Positions 16,215 through 23,667 of a stretch of 23,667 nucleotides of DNA are shown one piece after another (position 1 is the stretch's first letter; every line of letters starts with the position of its first letter). The stretch lies in the NCBI GenBank assembly GCA_048939265.1, contig JBHLPQ010000036.1, forward strand, positions 1-23,667, given 5' to 3'. Both the position numbers and the translations under genes were made by a program. The notes under the pieces are model-generated. The model worked only from the letters and a program-made list of their open reading frames with translations. It made no database searches and was not told where the DNA came from. This DNA is from Hodarchaeum sp048939265. Lineage in GTDB: Archaea; Asgardarchaeota; Heimdallarchaeia; Hodarchaeales; Hodarchaeaceae.

Positions 16215-17195
16215 ATGCCTGCAAATATCCTAATTGGCACAAGTGGATTTGGATATCCGGATTGGCAGGCCCGGCTAGAAAAAACTCGACTTCCCTTTTA
16301 TCCGCCAAATCTTAATCCTCAACTACGATTATCGTTTTATTCTGAAATTTTTCCAACAGTAGAAATCAATACCACTTTTTATCATTTTCCCAGAGCTGGA
16401 GCTGTTAATAAATGGGAAAGAACCGTTCCTAGTGACTTTATTTTCTCTTACAAAATCCCACGACACATTACTCATAAAAAGAAGCTCGACTTTAACCAAG
16501 GTTACTGGGAGGAGCTGCGTCCTTTCTTAGACACCATCGAAGGGGGATTAGGGAGTAAAATAGGTCCTGCATTACTGCAACTACCCCCTAAATTTTCTGC
16601 TGAAAAATTCAAGGAACTAAGCATATTCCTCAAATACTGGCCACCAGAAATCAAACTAGCTGTAGAATTCCGACATATCTCTTGGGTGGAACATAAACGT
16701 CTTGAACAGACACTTGAACTCCTATCCCATTACAATGCCGCTTATTGCATAGTTGATGAACCGTTATTGCCTCCGATAACCCCTCTAACAGCTGATTTCG
16801 CTTATATCAGGTTTCATGGTCATGGCCTAAAACCCTGGTACAATTATCAATATTCACTTGAAGAGTTAACTCCCTGGGCTTCACGAATACAATCTTTATC
16901 TACTTCTAGTGGATTAAAGGATGTTTTTACATATTTTAACAATCACCCACATGGGCATGCTCCTGCTAATGCTCGTCAATTGGCAATTCTTTTACAAATT
17001 CCATTAAAAAAGCCAGAAGAAGTAAAAATGGTTGACGTTAGAAAACGCGCTGGAGATGCTCCTCAACATTCTTTAGAAAGTTTTTTAGACATTGAGTTGA
17101 GCGATTATGTCCGTTTCTGTTCTAATTGTGGCGAAATGATTCTTAAAGATGACAATTTCTGTGAGAATTGTGGTCATCATCAAATAAGAAATTAA
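16215..17195 (+). CDS. DUF72 (YecE-like) TIM-barrel protein with C-terminal zinc ribbon
   Basis: A 326-residue protein. The first 265 residues follow the DUF72/YecE pattern: GTSGFGYPDW near the N-terminus, YSEIFPTVEINTTFYHFP, FSYKIPRHITH, then PPKFSAE, AVEFRHISW, YIRFHGHG and the closing YFNNHPHGHAPANARQL. The family has a TIM-barrel fold; its biochemical role is not settled. After an linker of about 35 residues, four cysteines, C302-x2-C305 and C316-x2-C319, form a short zinc ribbon ending the protein. That ribbon is an addition to the usual DUF72 length (roughly 240-280 residues) and is common as an add-on in archaeal proteins. The ATG at 16215 has a TATA box 40 bases upstream. Confidence 0.9.
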   Translation: MPANILIGTSGFGYPDWQARLEKTRLPFYPPNLNPQLRLSFYSEIFPTVEINTTFYHFPRAGAVNKWERTVPSDFIFSYKIPRHITHKKKLDFNQGYWEELRPFLDTIEGGLGSKIGPALLQLPPKFSAEKFKELSIFLKYWPPEIKLAVEFRHISWVEHKRLEQTLELLSHYNAAYCIVDEPLLPPITPLTADFAYIRFHGHGLKPWYNYQYSLEELTPWASRIQSLSTSSGLKDVFTYFNNHPHGHAPANARQLAILLQIPLKKPEEVKMVDVRKRAGDAPQHSLESFLDIELSDYVRFCSNCGEMILKDDNFCENCGHHQIRN

Positions 17196-17424
17196 CAGAT
17201 AACTTGAGTAAAAATTAAGGAGTCAAAACAAAAGCTTTATAGAAAAAAAGAAGTAAGTCATATTTGAGGGAAAATTCTCGTCTAGAATTGAAAACAAAAT
17301 CGGATTGATCATCTTTTTTGCCCAAATAAGGGCTTCTCAGAATCAAATCCTCTCTAACTGGTTCTCATAAGAAGAAGAGAGAGAATTTACCTATTTGAAC
17401 TCACCTTAAGGAAGGGTACAACCC

Positions 17425-19623
17425 CTGTCTTTAGAAATCTGCCAAGAATGTACAGAAAAAGGGGCAAAGATTTATCGATGTAGTAAGTGCTCTGCACCTC
17501 TCTGTAGACATAATATTCGTACTCATGTGTGTTCTTCTCCAAACCTCGGATTACGTGGAAAACAGAGTCCTCGGAGAGAAGGAGCTGACGTTTCTGAAGC
17601 AGCCTGGGAGAAATTTCTAAAGAAAGAGAAAAAGAAATATCAGGTGAATATTCAAGAGGATCTATCATTTTTGGTAGAATTTCCGTGGTATCCCTTTACA
17701 AAGATTAATGCATGGATCCCGACCCGAAGACCTCATTATAAGTCAGAACGTGAAAGATCAATTAATGTAGAAGAAATGTTTCTGTATTTAGAGCGAGAAA
17801 CAAACTCAGTGGATTATGATAGGAAATTTTTCTATTCTCCCTGGGTACAAGAACAATTTAATATTTGGCAAAGAAAATGGAAGACACACAACGGATATTG
17901 GGATCAGAACAGAACTCATAGAGCAACTAAGTTCAAATTACAGTTCCCCCAATTAGCCCAGGAAGATCTTCAGCTTTTACATAAAGCTGGGTGTCAAGTC
18001 ACCTTTGCAGAAGGAGCATTTGAGAAACTCAAGTCACTTGAGAAAGAAGCATGTAAGGATTTTCGCATTATAGTAGAAACTCAAGCAGACCGCTTACGAA
18101 TTCATTGGAATAGAAAGTTTAACACATGGTTTCACTCATTATTTCAGATTTTTACAAGATTTATGGCAATCAGATCTGATGATGACCCCCAAGCAGATTA
18201 TATTTCGTGCATCCATCAAATAGGACCTCAAGAAATCCAAGTAGATTATTGGGCAGCCTTTAGAGCGAACCACTTCTGGAATGAAGTTCATCAAGCAATT
18301 AAGACCACAAACCAACCCCCGCTATTTGATCTACAATACCAACCATTTCAACCATCTTCGAAAGAATATAATTTTGTTATCGAACCCAATTATACTCTTC
18401 GGTCTTATCAGCAAGAAGCTATGGAGAAATGGAAGAAAAATAGCTTCTATGGATCTATCCAACTACCTACTGGTGCTGGAAAAAGTCTGATAGGAATTGA
18501 TGCAATTCGTCATATTCATGAAAGAACGTTAATCTTAGTACCAAACTTAGCATTGGTGGATCAATGGGTTGATTTTACTTCTAAATTTCTCTCAATACCC
18601 GTTAAACAGATAGGCATTTTTAACGGGCAGAAAAAAGCATTCAGAGAATACCCGATCGTCATCTCAACATATCAACTGTTAAGTCAATATCTACAGGATT
18701 TACAAGCCTATAAGGAGGATAAGGACTCTACTAAACCTTTACGTGACAAGATATTAGTGGAAGACACAATTGGTTTCTTTACACATAAATTTGGGTTACT
18801 AATTGCTGATGAATCGCATCACATTCAAGCTGAAACATTTAGACATATTGCTTTGGACTTAGAAATTCCACGTCGCTTGGCATTATCAGCTACAATCGAA
18901 AGAAGTGTTCATTCGTCACTGGTAATCGCAACACTTGGACCTATCATCTACAAGATAGGTTATGGACTCCTTGCCCGAGAAGGATTTATAGCTCCCATAT
19001 ACTCCAAACGGATTCATATCCCTTTAACTACAGAAGAAAAAGGATACTTAAATCGTAAAGGAAAAAGAGCATATGGAAAAGTGTCTAGACAAGCAAAAAA
19101 TAAATTATTAGCAATTCAAAAACTACTAGAGACCTCCGTAACCTCTCAAACTTTAATTTTTACTAGTCGCATTAAACATGCGATGAAAATCCATTCTTAT
19201 CTAAGAGAACATGGAATAGAGACAACTGTATTAACAGGTCACACAGTGATGAATGATCGAGAGTTAAATCAAATTTTGGACCAATTTAGGGAAGGAAAAA
19301 TTAAAACACTTGTCTTAGTAAAGATGCTTAATGAGGGATTTGATGCACCTGCGGATACCATCATTATTGCCTCAGGAACCAGAAATAGAAGGGAACAAAT
19401 CCAACGAGTAGGCCGTGCTACGCGACCAGGTAAGGTAGCAAAATTATTTGAATTAATAATTGATCCATTAGAATTGGATTACGAATTTGAAGTAGCTCAA
19501 GCACGGGATATCTCAGATGTCATAGAACCACATGTCCAAGACCTTCTTTTACCCCCTGAAATCAAAAAAGAAATCAATAAAGTAATAGATGAAATTAAAA
19601 TTAGTTTTTATGAGAATTCATAA
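17425..19623 (+). CDS. SF2 DNA helicase, XPB-like, with N-terminal AN1-like zinc finger
   Basis: The helicase core is clear: LRSYQQEA (Q-motif-like), PTGAGKS (motif I, about 348-354), DESH (motif II, 462-465), LSAT (motif III) and QRVGRATR (motif VI, 660-667). The DESH box and spacing resemble XPB/RadD-type helicases. About 290 N-terminal residues of unknown fold precede it. The first ordinary start, GTG at 17527, falls inside a zinc finger whose ligands begin upstream in the same open frame: C6, C9, C19, C22, C27, H29, H34 and C36 by my numbering, close to the AN1 pattern. The frame is open back to a TAA at 17407 but holds no ATG, GTG or TTG before 17527. I therefore place the start at CTG 17425, which has AAGGAAGGG (17408-17416) eight bases upstream. 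The end overlaps the convergent MFS gene by 23 bases. Confidence 0.82.
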   Translation: MSLEICQECTEKGAKIYRCSKCSAPLCRHNIRTHVCSSPNLGLRGKQSPRREGADVSEAAWEKFLKKEKKKYQVNIQEDLSFLVEFPWYPFTKINAWIPTRRPHYKSERERSINVEEMFLYLERETNSVDYDRKFFYSPWVQEQFNIWQRKWKTHNGYWDQNRTHRATKFKLQFPQLAQEDLQLLHKAGCQVTFAEGAFEKLKSLEKEACKDFRIIVETQADRLRIHWNRKFNTWFHSLFQIFTRFMAIRSDDDPQADYISCIHQIGPQEIQVDYWAAFRANHFWNEVHQAIKTTNQPPLFDLQYQPFQPSSKEYNFVIEPNYTLRSYQQEAMEKWKKNSFYGSIQLPTGAGKSLIGIDAIRHIHERTLILVPNLALVDQWVDFTSKFLSIPVKQIGIFNGQKKAFREYPIVISTYQLLSQYLQDLQAYKEDKDSTKPLRDKILVEDTIGFFTHKFGLLIADESHHIQAETFRHIALDLEIPRRLALSATIERSVHSSLVIATLGPIIYKIGYGLLAREGFIAPIYSKRIHIPLTTEEKGYLNRKGKRAYGKVSRQAKNKLLAIQKLLETSVTSQTLIFTSRIKHAMKIHSYLREHGIETTVLTGHTVMNDRELNQILDQFREGKIKTLVLVKMLNEGFDAPADTIIIASGTRNRREQIQRVGRATRPGKVAKLFELIIDPLELDYEFEVAQARDISDVIEPHVQDLLLPPEIKKEINKVIDEIKISFYENS

Positions 19624-20851
19624 GTTCTACAATTATATTTGGTTCCTTTTGCTTATTCCAGATGAAAGAAATCGTTATAATTATCAGAACGCTAATTGTG
19701 ATAACATAAAACACACTATTCAAATCAAGGATTTCCCAAATCGGTCCTGAGATGATAGTTGAAGTAGTACGACCTAGGGAAACATAAAAACCTAAAGCTC
19801 CAAGAGCTGTTCCACGAGTAATCACAGATGCTTTTCTTGAGACCTCATTATTTTCTGCCATATAAGAGGTCATCACAGATACGTTCATGAAGATATATAG
19901 TAATATTAAAATTAAAATGTGCTGTACAATGGTAAATGCCAATAAAGAAAGAGAATATACAATAAGAGTAACAGTAATGACATTAATGAAACGAAACTTA
20001 TCCGTTAATCTTCCTAAGAAAGGCTTAAACCACACGCTCAAGAGAATTGCCCAAAAACCAATCTCAGCGACGTCACCACGAGTGTACCCCTTTTGTAAAA
20101 TAAGTAATGGTAAGAAAGTTGTTGTGGTGAATTCTGTGATTGCAACTATAAACTGATAGAAATAAGCTCTTGTTAAACCTTTCGTTAGAGTCATTTGTTT
20201 TAATGAGGAGAGCATGGAGAAAAAGGAGTTCATAATCGCCCTTAGAATACTAGAAGCTTGTCTTCTATGTGCTTTATCTAACCCTTCTGGTAAAATTATG
20301 ACATTAACTAATCCAAGAAAGAATGCTATTACCGCAGCAGTACCAAAAAGACCTCTTAAGCCCCATAACAATTCATCCAAAATCAAATTTGATACCAGTA
20401 ATCCAATAATTGACCCTAAGTCAGCCATTTGAAATATTCGACCAATAGATCCTCCTGAGCTATTTTCTGGTGAAAAATCTGATATATAGGCTAAAATGCA
20501 TGGCCAAAAAGCACTCATACCTAATGCAACAAACAGTATAGAGAACAAAACCCAAATCCAGTGGTCTGCAATGGACAACAGGATTAATGCAATGGTTAGA
20601 CTATAATGACCGAATAAAATCATGGGTTTTCTACCTATAATATGTGAGAGATCGCCGAAAGGGACACGAAAAAAGAGCTGAAGGAGATTTCTTAGGGAAA
20701 CAATGATTGTAATCAGTATGATAGCCGTAACCAAATCTTCGCTCAGAAAGATAACCACAAAATTCCCGATAATAACTAGCTGAAAAGATGTTAGAACTGT
20801 TCCTAATCCTGCTATCCAAATTGCCTTGTTGGCATCCTTGGTTGGTGTCAT
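19601..20851 (-). CDS. Major facilitator superfamily transporter
   Basis: A 416-residue, strongly hydrophobic protein with about 12 membrane segments. The MFS signature between segments 2 and 3 is visible as RVPFGDLSHIIGRKP (pattern G-x-L-x-D-x-x-G-R-K/R), with a weaker second copy, FLGRLTDKFRFI, in the second half; a hydrophilic loop (about 190-215) separates the halves. This pattern fits proton-coupled efflux or solute carriers; the substrate is unknown. The start ATG at 20851 has no ribosome binding site but a TATA-like element about 26 bases upstream, so the mRNA is probably leaderless. It is divergent from the alpha/beta hydrolase and overlaps the helicase gene tail to tail. Confidence 0.9.
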   Translation of the reverse strand: MTPTKDANKAIWIAGLGTVLTSFQLVIIGNFVVIFLSEDLVTAIILITIIVSLRNLLQLFFRVPFGDLSHIIGRKPMILFGHYSLTIALILLSIADHWIWVLFSILFVALGMSAFWPCILAYISDFSPENSSGGSIGRIFQMADLGSIIGLLVSNLILDELLWGLRGLFGTAAVIAFFLGLVNVIILPEGLDKAHRRQASSILRAIMNSFFSMLSSLKQMTLTKGLTRAYFYQFIVAITEFTTTTFLPLLILQKGYTRGDVAEIGFWAILLSVWFKPFLGRLTDKFRFINVITVTLIVYSLSLLAFTIVQHILILILLYIFMNVSVMTSYMAENNEVSRKASVITRGTALGALGFYVSLGRTTSTIISGPIWEILDLNSVFYVITISVLIIITISFIWNKQKEPNIIVELMNSHKN

Positions 20852-20872
20852 TTGTAAAAAATCAGCCTTCTT

Positions 20873-20881
20873 CTATATATT
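20873..20881 (-). promoter_or_regulatory. TATA box for leaderless MFS transcript
   Basis: Read on the minus strand, AAATATATAG is centred about 26 bases upstream of the ATG at 20851. That is the normal archaeal distance from TATA box to transcription start, so transcription would begin at or next to the start codon. No Shine-Dalgarno sequence precedes the ATG, which agrees. Confidence 0.5.
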
Positions 20882-21035
20882 TGGATCATCTGTTGTTCAA
20901 GTATATCTTCCTTCCTTTACTGGCATTATCTTACAAGGAATGGTATCTTTCCCTAACATTTTTATTATTGTAAAAAAGGAGACTCAGAACGTTTAAACGA
21001 GAAAATTCAGATTAAAGTGGTAAGAAGGAATTAGT

Positions 21036-21932
21036 ATGGCTGATACTGTTCAAAGTGAAGAAACTACAGTGAAAATAAATGGTGTTGAGATAACTTATGA
21101 TACATTTGGAGACCCCGACGCTTCCCCTATGTTACTCATCATGGGACTAAGCACTCAAATGATTTTTTGGGATGAAGTTTTTTGTAAAGAGATAGCATCA
21201 CGAGGATACTGGGTAATTCGTTTTGATAATCGGGATGTAGGACTTTCCACAAAATTTGATGAAGCAGGTATCCCAGACTTAATGGAAATGATCATGAAGG
21301 TTCAGCAAGGAGAGGAAGTTGAGGCACCCTATAAAATCTTAGATATGACTAATGATGCCAAAGGATTACTTGATGTATTGCAAATAGAAGCAGCCCATAT
21401 TGTAGGTGCGTCAATGGGAGGAATGATTGCTCAAACCATGGCCATCCATTATCCAGAGCGTGTTCGTACTTTAACCTCCATAATGTCCACAACAAGTAAC
21501 CCGGAATTACCTCAACCAGGGCCAGAAGCAATATCTATATTGATCACCCCACCTCCATCAGACCGAGCTGAGTATATCGAACAATCAGTGGAATCATGGC
21601 GATTTTTGAATGGAAAATTACCTTTTGATGAGGATTTAATACGGGAACGCTCTGGTCGTGCATTTGACCGAAGCTACTATCCTCCTGGAGCTGGAAGACA
21701 ACTAGCAGCTATTTTAGCATCTGGTAGCCGGAAAGACGAACTTAAAAATGTTAAGGTTCCAACATTAGTCATTCATGGTGATGCTGATCCCCTAGTTCCT
21801 GTTGAAGGAGGAAAAGAAACAGCAGAGGTCATTCCTGGTGCAAAATTACTCATTATAGAAGGGATGGGTCATAGCATACCATCAGTGGTGGCCCCAAAGA
21901 TAATAGAGGCTATTATAAATCATGCTGTATAG
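21036..21932 (+). CDS. Alpha/beta-fold hydrolase
   Basis: A 298-residue cytosolic hydrolase of the alpha/beta fold. The nucleophile elbow is GASMGG with S126. The acid is probably D251 in HGDADPLVP, and the base is H279 in GMGHSIP. An oxyanion-side segment, LLIMGLSTQMIFWD, and the FDNRDVGLS segment are typical of the esterase/haloperoxidase-like branch that includes RdmC-type methylesterases. The substrate is unknown. A cap region lies between residues about 150 and 220. The ATG has AAGGA at 21025-21029, six bases upstream. The gene is convergent with the GbsR-like regulator, which could regulate it, but only position suggests so. Confidence 0.9.
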   Translation: MADTVQSEETTVKINGVEITYDTFGDPDASPMLLIMGLSTQMIFWDEVFCKEIASRGYWVIRFDNRDVGLSTKFDEAGIPDLMEMIMKVQQGEEVEAPYKILDMTNDAKGLLDVLQIEAAHIVGASMGGMIAQTMAIHYPERVRTLTSIMSTTSNPELPQPGPEAISILITPPPSDRAEYIEQSVESWRFLNGKLPFDEDLIRERSGRAFDRSYYPPGAGRQLAAILASGSRKDELKNVKVPTLVIHGDADPLVPVEGGKETAEVIPGAKLLIIEGMGHSIPSVVAPKIIEAIINHAV

Positions 21933-21949
21933 TAAGTTAGTCTGGTATC

Positions 21950-22507
21950 TCATGTAAGCCGTTTTTCTAATTCTAAAAAGCGTTCTTGGAGATTAACGAT
22001 AAAAGCATCGAGTTCTTTCCCAACTATACCGATCCATTCAATTAAGATATCAAGGGCTAAAAGGGCTTGCTGCCCTTTTTTGGTAAGCTTAGATTTCTCA
22101 GAAAGTGATGTACCCCAATGTTCTCGAATCCTGATAAGATCATCTGCCTTTTCTTGTAACGAATTCGCACTTTCATCGTAAGTGTGGATTAACAACTCAC
22201 GAAAAGATGTGGGTTCAACTTGGTATTTCCATTCACGACTACCAGGTTCTCGTCTACGAGTAATAAGATTCCAGTTCTCAAGTTCTTTCAAGTTTCTACT
22301 GATCGTGGAGGGATTAACTTTAAATTTCTCAACAAGATCTTTCTGGAGTAAGGGTTTATCAGGGGAAGATAAAACACATAACGCATAAATTCGCCCTAAG
22401 AGGGGACTGCCTCCACGAATATACATATAATCCTCAAAGAAATTGGAAATCTCTTCCTCTAGCTTTGATATATCTTGAGGATCTTCCTCGGTATTATCAT
22501 CAGACAT
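21950..22507 (-). CDS. GbsR/MarR-like winged-helix regulator
   Basis: A 185-residue DNA-binding protein. After an acidic N-terminus comes 'SPLLGRIYALCVLSSPDKPL', then a helix-turn-helix 'QKDLVEKFKVNPSTISRNLKELENWNLI' and a wing 'TRRREPGSREWKYQVEPTSF', the order seen in GbsR-type members of the MarR superfamily. The C-terminal half is helical and probably forms the dimer. There is no obvious metal site. ATG at 22507 has AGGT about eight bases upstream. Three TTATGA half-sites lie just upstream of its TATA-like element, pointing to autoregulation. The effector is unknown. Confidence 0.85.
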   Translation of the reverse strand: MSDDNTEEDPQDISKLEEEISNFFEDYMYIRGGSPLLGRIYALCVLSSPDKPLLQKDLVEKFKVNPSTISRNLKELENWNLITRRREPGSREWKYQVEPTSFRELLIHTYDESANSLQEKADDLIRIREHWGTSLSEKSKLTKKGQQALLALDILIEWIGIVGKELDAFIVNLQERFLELEKRLT

Positions 22508-22561
22508 AAGAGTTCGACCTACATTGAAGGAAAAGCATTATAATCTCAAACAACACAGACC

Positions 22562-22573
22562 TTTATAAAAATA
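22562..22573 (-). promoter_or_regulatory. TATA-like element for the GbsR-like regulator
   Basis: On the minus strand this reads TATTTTTATAAA, about 60 bases before the ATG at 22507, giving a likely transcription start near 22540. It directly abuts the candidate operator at 22574-22615. Assigned by eye. Confidence 0.4.
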
Positions 22574-22615
22574 TTATGAATTTCTTATGACCTTAAATTA
22601 TAATCTTTTCATAAT
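22574..22615. promoter_or_regulatory. Candidate operator: three TTATGA half-sites
   Basis: TTATGA occurs at 22574-22579 and 22585-22590, 11 bases apart (one helical turn), and inverted as TCATAA at 22609-22614. The outer pair extends to an exact eight-base inverted repeat, ATTATGAA (22573-22580) and TTCATAAT (22608-22615). The site sits immediately upstream of the regulator's TATA-like element and some 115-160 bases before the AAA gene, so it could act on both. The region is very AT-rich, so chance matches are possible. Confidence 0.4.
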
Positions 22616-22731
22616 CTACTTAAGTGACATCAACACCTAATATTGATTGCTATGGTAGAAGATTTCTTTATTTCAAAGAAAATTATTTATTCTAATACAT
22701 AACTGAGTCTTGATAGTAGTTGTGATTGACG

Positions 22732-23667
22732 TTGATCACTAATTTATTCTTAGAGAATTTCAAAGGATTTGGGTACGGTCAAAACATCCCAATGAGTCGG
22801 ATTACTTTGTTATTTGGTGCAAATAGCGCAGGTAAGACTTCTATAATTCAATCTCTTCTATTACTCCACCAAACCATTACTGAAACCACAGATCCTAGCA
22901 CAGTGTTGTTACCAAATGGTAATCTTATATCATTAGGAAGTTTCAGGGAATTTGTTCACAAACACGATATAGAACGCGAAATAAAAATTGGGATTGAAAC
23001 CGAGCATGATAATAAAATGTACCTCTTTTTTCGCTTGCAAAATCACCTTATGAAAATGTCTAGTTTTGAAGGTATAGCGAAAAAGTGGTTAAAAAGCAAT
23101 TCTAAAATACAAAATTGGGAAGAAATACGTTTTAGGGGAGAACATATTGATAATAATCAATATTCCATGAACTTCATTAATTATGAGGAATCGTTTGATT
23201 CAATTCTTCTCAAGACCAATGTTCTGGAAGATCTGATAGAAGAAGTTAAAAGACGAAAAGAGTTCACTGAACGTACAATAAAGTTATTAGCGGGAGAGGC
23301 GGTTCCGATAGAGGAGAAAATGTCATTTGATGAAGAAGGGAAGGATGCATATTCTAATAAAATGATGAACTTTTTAGTAACCAATATTTTCAAGTCAATA
23401 CAGGAAGGAGGAGAAACTAGACCGCAAGAAGAATTCAGGAATTTAATTTCTTATCTATCACCACGAGATTTTCAATTCACAGCAGATTTATTAAAAATAA
23501 CAACTAGTAAAGAACTTCTACAACTCTTTAATGACGTAATAGCTACAATAAAAGAGAAAAAACTGACGGAGTACAACTGGATGGTTCAGCACAAGGAAAA
23601 TCTTGAGCTGGGATATAAAACGGACATCGGGGCTTTCACTTATATAAACGCAAAATATGGAGTTATT
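22732..23667 (+). CDS. AAA-family ATPase, OLD/DUF3696-like (partial, 3' end outside window)
   Basis: The frame is open to the window edge (312 codons) with no stop. Starting at TTG 22732 the protein reads MITNLFLENFKGFG..., the usual N-terminus of SMC/OLD-like ATPases (a strand, then ENFKGF), followed by the Walker A motif GANSAGKTS (about residues 28-36) and IIQSLLLLHQT. This matches AAA_15/DUF3696-type ATPases, many of which act in defence or DNA-related roles. After the P-loop comes a long charged, largely helical insert; Walker B and later motifs would be beyond the edge. Upstream TTG at 22726 is an alternative; an in-frame TGA at 22723 sets the limit. No ribosome binding site is visible. 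Whether it forms a system with a downstream partner cannot be seen. Confidence 0.78.
   Translation, partial: MITNLFLENFKGFGYGQNIPMSRITLLFGANSAGKTSIIQSLLLLHQTITETTDPSTVLLPNGNLISLGSFREFVHKHDIEREIKIGIETEHDNKMYLFFRLQNHLMKMSSFEGIAKKWLKSNSKIQNWEEIRFRGEHIDNNQYSMNFINYEESFDSILLKTNVLEDLIEEVKRRKEFTERTIKLLAGEAVPIEEKMSFDEEGKDAYSNKMMNFLVTNIFKSIQEGGETRPQEEFRNLISYLSPRDFQFTADLLKITTSKELLQLFNDVIATIKEKKLTEYNWMVQHKENLELGYKTDIGAFTYINAKYGVI

Noticed and set aside
17387..17668. Minus-strand frame of 93 codons over the helicase start
   Set aside because: It lies opposite the zinc finger frame and has no start signal or recognisable motif.
1..23667. CRISPR arrays, tRNA or rRNA genes, insertion sequences
   Set aside because: No spaced repeats, cloverleaf, rRNA-like sequence, transposase or terminal inverted repeats were seen.

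Overview
The window looks archaeal and most likely comes from an Asgard (Promethearchaeota) genome, perhaps Heimdallarchaeia-like. The support is two Ras/Arf-type GTPases with long C-terminal extensions, a PolB2-type family B DNA polymerase with a RadA-like partner, a TrmB-like regulator, an XPB-like helicase with an AN1-like zinc finger, zinc ribbons, TATA-type promoters and frequent TTG/GTG starts. The lineage is inferred from gene content only, because no rRNA or universal marker gene is present. Coding density is high and most genes are AT-rich. I saw no tRNA, rRNA, CRISPR array or insertion sequence.

Left part (1-3233): a small VOC-fold protein, then an unrecognised 400-residue protein on the minus strand. 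The latter is divergent from GTPase 1, a protein with a full G domain plus about 230 extra residues.

Middle (3239-6622, minus strand): a tightly overlapping three-gene operon encoding a RadA/RecA-like protein without Walker A and B residues, a 99-residue 'MGRT' protein, and a PolB2-like polymerase. The polymerase has no recognisable exonuclease motifs and an altered palm motif C. This is the archaeal counterpart in layout of a translesion/mutagenesis cassette. Its G+C is much higher than that of its neighbours, which suggests a separate origin.

Next (6982-13252, plus strand): a 1301-residue, mainly helical protein of unknown function, then GTPase 2 (a full-length paralogue of GTPase 1) starting one base after it, then a TrmB-like regulator. 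The large protein plus GTPase 2 is the best candidate for an undescribed system. GTPase 1 shows that the C-terminal module and basic tail are conserved family features.

Right part (13261-23667): a GH38 alpha-mannosidase (minus) divergent from a DUF72/YecE-like protein with an added zinc ribbon. Then come an SF2 helicase whose N-terminal AN1-like finger lies upstream of any ordinary start codon, an MFS transporter (minus), an alpha/beta hydrolase, a GbsR/MarR-like regulator (minus) with a candidate operator in front of it, and the 5' part of an AAA ATPase that runs off the right edge.
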